Shown: positions 8,339-15,906 of the stretch, piece by piece
Layout of the letters: each line of letters begins with the position of its first letter
How positions within the stretch are numbered: the first letter of the stretch is position 1
NCBI GenBank assembly: GCA_002409995.1
Contig: DHOR01000051.1
Coordinates: 1 to 34,585, forward strand
Direction: 5' to 3'
Length of the DNA stretch: 34,585 nucleotides
DNA from: Hungatella sp. UBA5385
Lineage (GTDB): Bacteria; Bacillota; Clostridia; Lachnospirales; Lachnospiraceae
The notes under the pieces: model-generated
Databases searched by the model: none
What the model was told of the DNA's origin: nothing
Seen by the model: only the letters and a program-made list of their open reading frames with translations
Translations under genes and position numbers: made by a program

Positions 8339-9469
8339 ATGGACAGTATTGAGATTCTGAAGCATTTGATTGAAATTGATACCACCAATCCTCCCGGAAA
8401 TGAAAGAAATGCTGCAGTTTATTTATCACAGCTCTTAGAACCTTATGGTTTTGTGTGTGAAATTCAGGAGCTTGGGGATAACAGAGCTAATTTCATCGCT
8501 TCTTTGGGGATAAAGTCCGTACCGGAGCTTGTGATGAATGGTCATCTTGACGTTGTTCCTGCCACAGGAGAATGGAAAACGGAACCTTTTCGGCTCAGCT
8601 CTCACGGAAAACGTTTATATGGAAGAGGAACTTCTGATATGAAGGGTGGTATAGCAGCCATGTGTGAGGCAGCCATCCGTATAGCAAAGAGCGGAGGTCC
8701 TGTTCATGGAAAGCTGAAGCTTTTGTTTGTTGCTGATGAGGAGTGTTCTAATCTGGGGACAGAGAGCTATTTGAAGAAGTTTGCCCCCGGTGATTATGTT
8801 GTAATTGGAGAGCCAACCTTGCTTAAAGTGGCAGTTGCTCATCGTGGAGTATCCAGAGATTATATTGATTTTAAAGGGAAGGCAAGACATGCAGCACTTC
8901 TCTCTGAAGAAGAGAGCAGTATTGAACAAACAGCGAAAGCAATTGTGGCAGTTAAAAAGATTAATGAAAAGCTTCAGACATGGAGCCATGAGGTGCTGCC
9001 TCCTCCAAGTATTGCAATAACTATGTTAAAAGCATATGAAAAGGACAATATTATTCCTGCTGTATCCAGGCTGTTGTTGGATTTTCGGATTCTTCCGGGA
9101 ATGGATAAGGAAAAAGTTTATGAACTTTTAGATCAGGGATTTGCAGAAGCCGGTCTGGGCAATTATGAGAAAATACCCCATTTTTATATGCCTGGGGGTG
9201 AGATTTCTATTGAGGACCCATTTGTGAAGCTGTGCCTTAAGGAGAGAGAAAAAGTCCTTGGAGACAGAGTGGAGCCCTGTGCTTTTGAAGCTTCCTGTGA
9301 GCAATGCTTTTTCACAGAGCGCGGAGCAAAAGCAGTGATCTGCGGTCCTGGAGATATCTCCCAGGCTCATACTCTCAATGAGTATATTGAGGAACAGCAG
9401 GTGAGACAGGCAGCAGATTTATATGAAAGCATAATGAAATGGGTGTTAATTGAAGAAAACATAGAATAG
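8339..9469 (+). CDS. M20-family metallopeptidase/deacylase (ArgE/DapE-like)
   Basis: A 376-residue cytoplasmic amidohydrolase. The two-metal site is visible: His69 and Asp71 in NGHLDVVP, Asp100 in GRGTSDMKGG, the Glu134-Glu135 pair in DEEC, the acidic residue in GEPT, and a C-terminal His in SQAHTLNEY. The middle of the chain contains the dimerisation lid. Relatives remove acyl or succinyl groups from N-acyl amino acids or cleave dipeptides. Placed between a D-amino-acid lyase-type enzyme and a RidA protein, it may release the free amino acid that those enzymes process. GGGGAAG precedes ATG 8339, and the gap to the previous gene is 19 bases. Confidence 0.88.
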   Translation: MDSIEILKHLIEIDTTNPPGNERNAAVYLSQLLEPYGFVCEIQELGDNRANFIASLGIKSVPELVMNGHLDVVPATGEWKTEPFRLSSHGKRLYGRGTSDMKGGIAAMCEAAIRIAKSGGPVHGKLKLLFVADEECSNLGTESYLKKFAPGDYVVIGEPTLLKVAVAHRGVSRDYIDFKGKARHAALLSEEESSIEQTAKAIVAVKKINEKLQTWSHEVLPPPSIAITMLKAYEKDNIIPAVSRLLLDFRILPGMDKEKVYELLDQGFAEAGLGNYEKIPHFYMPGGEISIEDPFVKLCLKEREKVLGDRVEPCAFEASCEQCFFTERGAKAVICGPGDISQAHTLNEYIEEQQVRQAADLYESIMKWVLIEENIE

Positions 9470-9479
9470 AGGTACAGAG

Positions 9480-9947
9480 ATGAGAGATATTTATGAGATT
9501 TTGAAAGAAAAAGCTATTACTTTACCTGAGCCGCCGCCAAAAGGCGGGGTTTACACTCCGGTTCAGGAGTTTGGAGATAAATTTTTATATTGTTCAGGCT
9601 GTGGCCCTGATCTTGGCGGCGGGAACAATGTAAAGGGGAAGCTTGGAGGTGGTTTATCTCTGGAAGAAGGGCAGAAAGCAGCATATCAGTGTGTTTTAAA
9701 CCTACTGGCCAATCTGGATCAAAAGACTGGGGATTTAAACAGGATTAAACGTTTTGTAAAGGTACTTGCCTTTGTAAACTGCACAGATGATTTTGAAATG
9801 CAGCCCCAGGTAGTTAATGGCGGTTCACAGCTCTTGGCGGATTTATTCGGAGAGGAGGCGGGGCTTCCTGCCAGGTCTGCCATAGGAACCAATTCCCTTC
9901 CGGGTGGAATTGCATGTGAGATTGAAGTGGTGGTGGAACTGAAGTAG
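9480..9947 (+). CDS. RidA/YjgF-family protein
   Basis: A 155-residue Rid-family protein of the longer YjgF subgroup (SLEEGQKAAYQCVLNLLANLDQ, VKVLAFVNCTDDF, LPARSAIGTNSLPGGIACEIEVVVEL). It has an Arg in PARSAIG and a C-terminal Glu, as in enamine/imine deaminases. RidA hydrolyses reactive 2-aminoacrylate-type intermediates released by PLP dehydratases, which fits the D-serine dehydratase-like gene two positions upstream. It is the last gene of the operon, 10 bases after the M20 gene, and is followed by a clear terminator. Confidence 0.9.
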   Translation: MRDIYEILKEKAITLPEPPPKGGVYTPVQEFGDKFLYCSGCGPDLGGGNNVKGKLGGGLSLEEGQKAAYQCVLNLLANLDQKTGDLNRIKRFVKVLAFVNCTDDFEMQPQVVNGGSQLLADLFGEEAGLPARSAIGTNSLPGGIACEIEVVVELK

Positions 9948-9962
9948 AATACATAGATCAAT

Positions 9963-10005
9963 ATGCCTCATGACCTGCTTGCATCGGGTGATGGGGCATT
10001 TTTTT
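9963..10005 (+). terminator. Intrinsic terminator of the ABC/catabolic operon
   Basis: A 9-bp stem, ATGCCTCAT (9963-9971) with ATGGGGCAT (9991-9999; one G-T pair), is followed by a T7 run to 10005. It lies 15 bases after the RidA-family stop codon. Confidence 0.85.
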
Positions 10006-10145
10006 GTCTTTTAATTCTCAGAAGATAAAAATAGAACATGAATCCTAAAAATCGTTCATTTTTTCTTCCCCTTGTATAAGTTATAATAGAGTATATGTTA
10101 ACGAATGTCCCGAATCAAGGAAGGACAGCCAAAAGGAGAGATAAA

Positions 10146-12164
10146 ATGACAAAGGAGTTATATTTTCAGAACCCTAATAACTACATATCCAGAGAAGACG
10201 GAGCGTGGTGCAGCCGGTTTTGTAAGGAGAACTGGCAAGAGGATGTAACGCATATCATGCGCATAGCAGATGATACTGTTGAGAAACGTTTCTTATTTGA
10301 TCTGCGTTGGGATATGGAACGTACCTATGAGTATGTGTGTTTTGAAAAAGAAGTGATCTGGGATTATATGCCGGGCGATGATCCGGAGTTTATCTTCCAG
10401 TTTAACCGTCATCAGTTTTTTATCTGTCTTGGACAGGCTTATATGATGACCGGTGATGAGAAATATGCGGAAACCTTTGCCCATCTCCTTCTATCCTGGA
10501 TCAGGGAAAATCCTCTGAGTGAAGAGACTAAGAAGACAACCTGGAGAAGTATTGAGGCAGGAATCAGGGCGGAGACCTGGGTGAAGGCCATGGGATATTT
10601 TAAAGAAAGTCCTTCCATTACAGATCAGGTGATACAGGAATTTATGGATTGTCTTGAGGTTCATGCAGAGTACTTAATGACAACCTATCAATATTTTCAG
10701 ATAAAAAGTAACTGGGGAGTGATTGAGAACAGAGGATTGATGGAGATAGCTCTGGCTCTGCCTATATCAGATCGTACCAGAGATTATTTAGACACAGCTA
10801 TTTCCCGCCTCACAGAGGAAATTCATGTTCAGCTGACAGAGGAAGGTGTTCACTGGGAGCAGTCCCCTATGTATCACAATGAGGTGTTTCACTGTTATAT
10901 AGAAGTAATGCGTTTGGCAAAACGGTACGATATCGAGCTTCCTGCTATACTTCCTGATAAAATCCGCCAGATGGCATATGCCAATTTGATCTGGAAAAAG
11001 CCCAATCACTGTCAGGTTATGCAGGGAGACAGCGATGAAACAGATGTAAGGGACCTGCTGGCACAGAGCGCTTATTTATTCCAGGACCCTGTATTAAAGT
11101 ATGGCGCTTATTCCTGTATGGATTACGACGGTGCCTGGGATTATTTAAAGGAAGGCATTCTATCCTATGAAAAAATGGAGTCCAAAGAGCCGGATTTCCT
11201 GGACAGCTATCTGGAAGACAGCGGCAATCTCTATATCAGATCGGGCTGGGACGAAAAAGCGGACTATTTTCATTTCCGCAGCGGTTTCTTAGGCGGCGGT
11301 CATGGACATTCTGATAAGCTTCATATTGATCTGGTGATTCATGGCGAAGATATTCTTATGGATACAGGCAGATACCACTATGTTCCGGGAGAAAAGAGAA
11401 CCTGGTTTAAGAGTGCGGCTGGTCACAATGTTCCAATCATTGATGACCATGATTATCTGGTGTGCCAAGATGCCTGGGGAGTTGATTATAGAACTCCTGC
11501 TTATATGGGCGGCTATAGAAAGAAAGGCAATTTACGTTATATTCAGGGTGGTCATGCAGGTTATATTTCCAGAGGCAGTGCAGGAGTGTGGATTAACCGG
11601 AAGGCAGTAGCTATCGGCACAGAGCTCTATGTTATTATTGATGAGTTTTATACAACAGAAAAACATAAATTCCAGCAGTTGTTTCATTTTAACAACAGAG
11701 GTAATGTGACTTTAGAAGGACAGACGGTTCATTATAAAGGAGAGAAGGCAGAAGCAGAGCTGACTATTGTAACAGGTAACTGTACTATGAATTTGACGCA
11801 CGGTATGATTTCCAGAAACTATAATCAGATTGAGACAGGGAAAATGCTGAATGCAGAGGTAGAAAAGGAAGGCTTCTGTTCTATTATTACTATTATATCA
11901 GGAGGTGCTTCAGGATCATTTGAAGGGACAAAAGCAAGGTTAATTCCTGTTTCCGGTTCAGCAGATGGAACACCTTTAGCTTCTCATGATGCTGAGGCAG
12001 TTGAGATTCTCTGGAAAGGGAAGAAATACATTGTGATCATAGCCCATAAAGACATTGCGGATTCTTGTGATCTCTTATCAGCAGGTGGCGTAAAGGGACT
12101 TGGGTCTGTGATTGTGTTTGATGCTGAGAAATATAAGGTGGGCGGAGCTGTGCTGCATTGGTAA
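10146..12164 (+). CDS. Heparinase II/III-family polysaccharide lyase-like protein
   Basis: A 672-residue protein with an N-terminal alpha/alpha toroid (about 1-300) and a C-terminal beta-sandwich heparinase II/III domain. Candidate catalytic residues of the family are visible: Asn189 in KSNWGVIENRG, Tyr243 in QSPMYHNEV, and His386/His388 in GGGHGHSDKLHID. No signal peptide is seen, so it probably acts in the cytoplasm on imported oligosaccharides. ATG 10146 follows AAAGGAGAG; an in-frame ATG at 10095 has no such site. A TATAAT box at 10082-10087 has a poor -35, suggesting a regulated promoter. With the mannose-family PTS permease next door it resembles loci that use glycosaminoglycan fragments, but the substrate is inferred. 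Confidence 0.85.
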   Translation: MTKELYFQNPNNYISREDGAWCSRFCKENWQEDVTHIMRIADDTVEKRFLFDLRWDMERTYEYVCFEKEVIWDYMPGDDPEFIFQFNRHQFFICLGQAYMMTGDEKYAETFAHLLLSWIRENPLSEETKKTTWRSIEAGIRAETWVKAMGYFKESPSITDQVIQEFMDCLEVHAEYLMTTYQYFQIKSNWGVIENRGLMEIALALPISDRTRDYLDTAISRLTEEIHVQLTEEGVHWEQSPMYHNEVFHCYIEVMRLAKRYDIELPAILPDKIRQMAYANLIWKKPNHCQVMQGDSDETDVRDLLAQSAYLFQDPVLKYGAYSCMDYDGAWDYLKEGILSYEKMESKEPDFLDSYLEDSGNLYIRSGWDEKADYFHFRSGFLGGGHGHSDKLHIDLVIHGEDILMDTGRYHYVPGEKRTWFKSAAGHNVPIIDDHDYLVCQDAWGVDYRTPAYMGGYRKKGNLRYIQGGHAGYISRGSAGVWINRKAVAIGTELYVIIDEFYTTEKHKFQQLFHFNNRGNVTLEGQTVHYKGEKAEAELTIVTGNCTMNLTHGMISRNYNQIETGKMLNAEVEKEGFCSIITIISGGASGSFEGTKARLIPVSGSADGTPLASHDAEAVEILWKGKKYIVIIAHKDIADSCDLLSAGGVKGLGSVIVFDAEKYKVGGAVLHW

Positions 12165-12201
12165 TTGTCTATTGATGCAGAATTGATAGCAGAACGGGCT
12201 A

Positions 12202-12231
12202 TTGCCAGCACCCTTTCATTTGTGGTATGAT
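12202..12231 (+). promoter_or_regulatory. Promoter of the PTS permease gene
   Basis: TTGCCA (12202-12207), 18 bases, TATGAT (12226-12231). The in-frame ATG at 12227 falls inside this -10 box, which supports the later start at 12281. Confidence 0.5.
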
Positions 12232-12280
12232 GTGGCGTACAGACTTATGCAGTTTCTTACTTAAGGAGGACGCAGATTCC

Positions 12281-13918
12281 ATGAATTACTGGCAGATATT
12301 TTTCATATCATTACTTGCATTTTTAAAGAAAATAGATCATAAAGGTCCTCAGATTGCTATCTATAACTCCATGTTCTGGGGAGGGATGGCAGGAATTGTC
12401 ATGGGGGATTTCCGGACAGGTCTGGTGATTGGGGGAACCTTTCAGCTGATGTCTCTGGGGGTCACCTCCATCGGCGGTTCTTCGGTTCCTGATTATCAGA
12501 TTGGAGCCATTATATCCACTGCAATTGCAGTCAGCACAGGTCAGGGGCCAGAGGTTGGCATTACCATTGGGCTTCCTGTGGCAATGGCATGTATCCAGCT
12601 TGACGTGTTTCAGAATCTTCTGGACAGCTATCTGGTTCGTAAGGCTAAGAAATATTGTGAACAGGGACAGTTTAAGAAGATGAATGCCATGATCTGGCTG
12701 TGTATTCCAGGCACTGGTCTGTCCACTGCGATTCCGGCTTTTATAGCAGCAGCTTTTGGTCCGGCAGCAGTGGAGAATCTCATAGCTTATCTTCCTGACT
12801 GGTTCCTTCCCGGGCTTTCTATTGCGGGGAAATTACTTCCTGTCTGCGGAATTGCAGCTCTGTTGCTCTATATGCCGGCAAAACGATATCTGGAGTATGT
12901 GCTGTTTGGATTTGTGCTGTCAGCTTATTTGAATGTACCTATTCTTGGAGCTGTTATTGTAGGTGCGGGATTTGCGCTTATGGTGTATAAAAAACGGATG
13001 AAAGAGGAGTTTGGTACAGATTCCGTATATGGAATTAATAAAGAAAATAGTGGGCTGAAGGAAAGTGGTGGGGAAAAAACAGAGGGGTTCGGCTATGCAG
13101 CATTTACCGGCTATAACAGTGATACCGGCTATTCCGGTAAATTGACCTCACAAGACCTTAGGCGGGTAGGCTTTCGCTGTAATCAGACCCTGATCAGCTT
13201 CAGCTATGAAAACCAGATGGCAGGTGGATTTGTTTACGCCATATCCCCGGCTTTGCGGAAGATTTATGTTTTAGATAAGGAATATAAGAAAGCACTTTTA
13301 AATCATTTTCAGTTCTTTAATGTGACGCCTTATTTGGAAAATATCATTATTGGAATCGCTCTTTCCATGGAAGAGCGCAATGGAATAAAAGGGAAAGAGG
13401 CAGTCCATAACATGAAGGTAGGACTCATGGGTGCTCTGACAGGCTTTGGAGACAGTATCTTCTACATTCTGATACCTGCTATCTTTGGATCAGTAGGCGG
13501 ATATATGGCAGTGGAAGGGAATCCCACAGGAATGATTGTCTGGTTGTTATATGGGGTTGTATTTTTTCTTCTTCGTCCATTTTTGGTGGAAATTGCTTAT
13601 AATGGCGGGCATAAGCTAATGGATGAATTAGAAGGGAAGCTGTCCGTATTTACAGATGCTGCCTCTGCACTGGGCCTTACTGTGGTGGGCTCTATGATGA
13701 CAACGGTTATTTCTGTTAAAACACCTTTGACCTTTGTATCAGGAGAAGTGGTCACTGAGATTCAGTCGGTACTGGATCAGATTATGCCATCCTTACTGTC
13801 TGTAATTCTGACAGTGGCAGTTCTGGTTCTCCTTAAGAAAAAGGTGCAGCTGATGTGGATTATTCTGATTATTATTGCTTTATCCTGTGTTGGTGCGGCA
13901 TATGGTGTATTAATTTAA
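12281..13918 (+). CDS. Mannose-family PTS permease, IIC and IID fused in one chain
   Basis: A 545-residue membrane protein. Residues 1 to about 250 match EIIC of the mannose/sorbose family (FRTGLVIGGTFQLMSLGVTSIGG, PDYQIGAIISTAIA, GPEVGI). After a Gly/Ser/Glu-rich linker of about 50 residues, the segment from LTSQDLRRVGFRCNQTLISF onward matches EIID (PALRKIY, HFQFFNVTPYLENIIIGIALSMEE, then C-terminal helices). In most systems IIC and IID are separate genes. AAGGAGG lies 11 bases before ATG 12281. No IIA or IIB domain is encoded anywhere in the window, so the phosphoryl-transfer partners must be elsewhere. The stop codon lies within the palindromic repeat at 13914. Confidence 0.9.
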   Translation: MNYWQIFFISLLAFLKKIDHKGPQIAIYNSMFWGGMAGIVMGDFRTGLVIGGTFQLMSLGVTSIGGSSVPDYQIGAIISTAIAVSTGQGPEVGITIGLPVAMACIQLDVFQNLLDSYLVRKAKKYCEQGQFKKMNAMIWLCIPGTGLSTAIPAFIAAAFGPAAVENLIAYLPDWFLPGLSIAGKLLPVCGIAALLLYMPAKRYLEYVLFGFVLSAYLNVPILGAVIVGAGFALMVYKKRMKEEFGTDSVYGINKENSGLKESGGEKTEGFGYAAFTGYNSDTGYSGKLTSQDLRRVGFRCNQTLISFSYENQMAGGFVYAISPALRKIYVLDKEYKKALLNHFQFFNVTPYLENIIIGIALSMEERNGIKGKEAVHNMKVGLMGALTGFGDSIFYILIPAIFGSVGGYMAVEGNPTGMIVWLLYGVVFFLLRPFLVEIAYNGGHKLMDELEGKLSVFTDAASALGLTVVGSMMTTVISVKTPLTFVSGEVVTEIQSVLDQIMPSLLSVILTVAVLVLLKKKVQLMWIILIIIALSCVGAAYGVLI

Positions 13919-13965
13919 CTGAGGGGTTCGACCCTTTTCAAAAAGGGTCGAACCCCTCAGTTAAA
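13914..13965. repeat. Dispersed 25-bp-arm palindrome, copy 1
   Basis: A perfect inverted repeat: left arm 13914-13938, loop CA (13939-13940), right arm 13941-13965. The arm begins TTTAACTGA and contains the core GGGGTTCGACCC followed by TTTT. It occupies the space between two convergent genes and includes the stop codon of the PTS gene (13916-13918). It may terminate in both directions, but neither side has a real U-tract. It shares its core with copies at 22275-22327 and 34566-34585. Confidence 0.85.
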
Positions 13966-13967
13966 AA

Positions 13968-14771
13968 TTAGATTCGATTCTCAATCCAGGCAAGTGCATC
14001 GCCGATTACTTCATCTCTGCAGTATTCATTAAAAATCTCATGGAACAGACCGCCGTATATCTTCATCTGTTTATCTTCAGAAGCAGCTGCTGCGAAGAAA
14101 TCATAGGTATCCTGTACACTTACTAATCCATCCTTTTCTCCATGAAGCATAAGAACTGGATATCGGAAGGCGGAAACAGTTTCTGTAAACCACTCAAGAC
14201 CATTGCAGATGGCATAACATAAGCCAGTGGTAAAGGTCTGTGTGTTATAGGGGTCTTTGCCATACCAGTCCACAACTTCAGCAACGGAACATACGCCGGA
14301 GCCTAACTGATTGGGAAGCTTGGTGTGGGGGTCCAAATCTTTTGGCACTGATGTAATAAGTCCGCCATTGTCCTTTGTTAAAGCACCGCTTGTAACTATG
14401 CCTCTTAAGCCTTTATCCGGGTATTTGGCACCATAGAGAGAAACTGTAAATCCGCCCATGCTGTGTCCGATTAAGAATACAGGAAGTCCTGGATTCTCAG
14501 ACATGGCAAGATCAACTACCACATTGGTATCGTCCAACAATTCATTGTAATCACTGTAATAAGTTCTTTCTCCTTCTGAACGGCCATGGCCTCTGTGGTC
14601 GAAACGGTAAGTTCCGATTCCAGCCTTGTGGAACTGTTCAGCAAAATAGTCGTATCTTCCCTGGTGTTCACATAACCCGTGGACTACGACAGCCACAGCT
14701 TTGTTCCCTTCAGAGATTTCCCTGTTTAAATATAGTTTTGTGCCGTCGAAAGAAGTAATCATTTCCTCCAT
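13968..14771 (-). CDS. Alpha/beta hydrolase, monoacylglycerol lipase-like
   Basis: A 267-residue serine hydrolase of the S33/Hydrolase_4 type. The nucleophile is Ser104 in GHSMGG, with the acid at Asp214 (HGEKDGLVS) and His244 (GGLFHEIFNE); HG at 31-32 gives the oxyanion hole, and RFDHRGHGRSEG is a family hallmark. No signal peptide, so cytoplasmic. Relatives hydrolyse monoacylglycerols or lysophospholipids. AAGGAGGG precedes ATG 14771, and a TATAAT box lies upstream on the minus strand (14830-14835). It is a single-gene unit, convergent with the PTS gene. Confidence 0.88.
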   Translation of the reverse strand: MEEMITSFDGTKLYLNREISEGNKAVAVVVHGLCEHQGRYDYFAEQFHKAGIGTYRFDHRGHGRSEGERTYYSDYNELLDDTNVVVDLAMSENPGLPVFLIGHSMGGFTVSLYGAKYPDKGLRGIVTSGALTKDNGGLITSVPKDLDPHTKLPNQLGSGVCSVAEVVDWYGKDPYNTQTFTTGLCYAICNGLEWFTETVSAFRYPVLMLHGEKDGLVSVQDTYDFFAAAASEDKQMKIYGGLFHEIFNEYCRDEVIGDALAWIENRI

Positions 14772-14917
14772 ATGTAACCCTCCTTAAATGAAATATAATT
14801 AATAGTAAACCCTTCTTTTAACACCGTTTTATTATATCATAAATAGCATTAAGATTCTATAAAAATACCTTGAATCGTCTGAAATCTTACATAATCCTTA
14901 CACTTATGTCGGACCTC

Positions 14918-14946
14918 TTGTCAACCCCATTGTTCCATGATAAAGT
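14918..14946 (+). promoter_or_regulatory. Promoter of the small-ORF cassette
   Basis: TTGTCA (14918-14923), a 17-base spacer and TAAAGT (14941-14946), about 65 bases before the first small ORF. No gene is seen between the divergent hydrolase start and this box. Confidence 0.5.
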
Positions 14947-15009
14947 AGCAAATAAAGCGGAAAAAATGCTAAATTAATTGCTGGAAAACATACAAAGGGG
15001 GGAGCTGCT

Positions 15010-15138
15010 ATGAAACAGTCTATTTTTACCAGAATTCAGACACAGAACCGGATGCAGCAGCATACATATAATTCCGTATGGTGGTTTGTTTCGGCTTATG
15101 AACGGCACATGGCAGATGCCCTGTATGATTTTGTATAA
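15010..15138 (+). CDS. 42-residue small protein, unknown function
   Basis: ATG 15010 is preceded by a very strong purine-rich site (AAAGGGGGGAG). The 42-residue product begins MKQSIFTRIQTQNRMQQ and ends YERHMADALYDFV; it is basic at the start, aromatic in the middle (VWWFVSAY) and has no membrane segment or signal. An intrinsic terminator follows 28 bases after its stop codon. I do not recognise a family. It may be a real small protein or a leader peptide controlling read-through into the next small ORF. Confidence 0.55.
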   Translation: MKQSIFTRIQTQNRMQQHTYNSVWWFVSAYERHMADALYDFV

Positions 15139-15165
15139 GGTTGACACCTGTCTATGAATTGCCAG

Positions 15166-15187
15166 AGAGCCGTGGGCTCTTTTTTTG
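15166..15187 (+). terminator. Intrinsic terminator or attenuator between two small ORFs
   Basis: A 6-bp stem AGAGCC (15166-15171) with GGCTCT (15175-15180), a three-base loop and a T7 run at 15181-15187. Confidence 0.75.
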
Positions 15188-15220
15188 TTTTACTATATAT
15201 ATCTGTAAGGAGGTAAAGGG

Positions 15221-15397
15221 GTGTCAGAGGCGAGAGAGGAAGTTTGTCTGCACTATTTGGGGTTTGGGTTGTGTGCCAAAGAGTTTAATGCCAGCAGGAG
15301 TTTTTGCAAGACCTGTGATTACTATGAACCTGCCAGCTGTGAGAGGCTGAGTCATGGGAAAGATAAGGATAAGAAACGGTACGCAGGAAGAGTATAA
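15221..15397 (+). CDS. 58-residue cysteine-rich small protein
   Basis: GTG 15221 is preceded by AAGGAGG at 15207-15213 with seven bases between. The product has five cysteines (Cys9, 18, 29, 32 and 40) in CLHYLGFGLC and SFCKTCDYYEPASC, and a Lys/Asp-rich tail. The CxxC plus outer cysteines suggest a small zinc-binding or iron-sulfur-type knuckle. The gene is bracketed by two intrinsic terminators and lies upstream of the ATP synthase operon. The function is unknown; codon pattern and ribosome binding site argue that it is translated. Confidence 0.6.
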   Translation: MSEAREEVCLHYLGFGLCAKEFNASRSFCKTCDYYEPASCERLSHGKDKDKKRYAGRV

Positions 15398-15488
15398 GAT
15401 TAATTTATATGATAATTTAATAGGAAGAAATCAAAACCAGACAAGGGAGAAGTGGGAAACTCTCTTTGTAAGTTTTGATGATCAAAGT

Positions 15489-15519
15489 AAAAGGCTGTCC
15501 ATGTGGGATAGCCTTTTTT
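15489..15519 (+). terminator. Intrinsic terminator after the cysteine-rich small ORF
   Basis: A 12-bp stem, AAAAGGCTGTCC (15489-15500) with GGATAGCCTTTT (15506-15517; one G-T pair), a five-base loop and a T6 run. Confidence 0.85.
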
Positions 15520-15790
15520 CATATTGTTTCCATAAGAAACAAAGAGCTCATTAGGTAGTAATGACGGGGAAATTAAAAACATAAAAAAGAACAATGATAT
15601 TTTTCACAAATATCAAAAAAAATAGTGGGGGAAAACTTTGAAAATTTCAGGTGGAAAATTGGGAAGTTGGTTTTTTAGCAATATTTCAGTTAAAATTTCA
15701 ATAATTTTTTCGGAAAATTTAATGACAAAATTGTTTCAAATGTTCAAACAATTAGCGTGATTAGCAAAATGCTATGACAGCCCCAAAAAG
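15520..15790. other. AT-rich non-coding stretch upstream of the atp promoter
   Basis: No ORF with a ribosome binding site. The stretch is rich in A-tracts and T-tracts and repeats short words such as AAAATTTCA (near 15642 and 15693) and GGAAAATT. Such phased A-tracts can bend DNA and act as an UP-type element for the strong promoter that follows. I see no clear palindromic operator. Confidence 0.35.
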
Positions 15791-15819
15791 TTGACAACTG
15801 TTGCAGATGCAAGTATTAT
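15791..15819 (+). promoter_or_regulatory. Consensus promoter of the ATP synthase operon
   Basis: TTGACA (15791-15796), a 17-base spacer and TATTAT (15814-15819). This gives a leader of about 80 bases before atpB. Confidence 0.8.
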
Positions 15820-15906
15820 ACACGTTGTGCTTCGGTATGTATTAGTGTAAGCACACGGAGAGCCATGTATTTTAAGCTATATACATGAAAGTCTGTAAGA
15901 AAGGAA

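Noticed and set aside
13914..13965. tRNA T-arm remnant, suggested by GGGTTCGA in the palindrome
   Set aside because: The element is fully self-complementary and lacks the seven-base T loop and the other tRNA arms; the likeness is limited to TTCGA next to a G run.
15354..15554. 66-codon ORF overlapping the cysteine-rich small ORF
   Set aside because: It runs through the intrinsic terminator at 15489-15519 and overlaps a better supported small gene.
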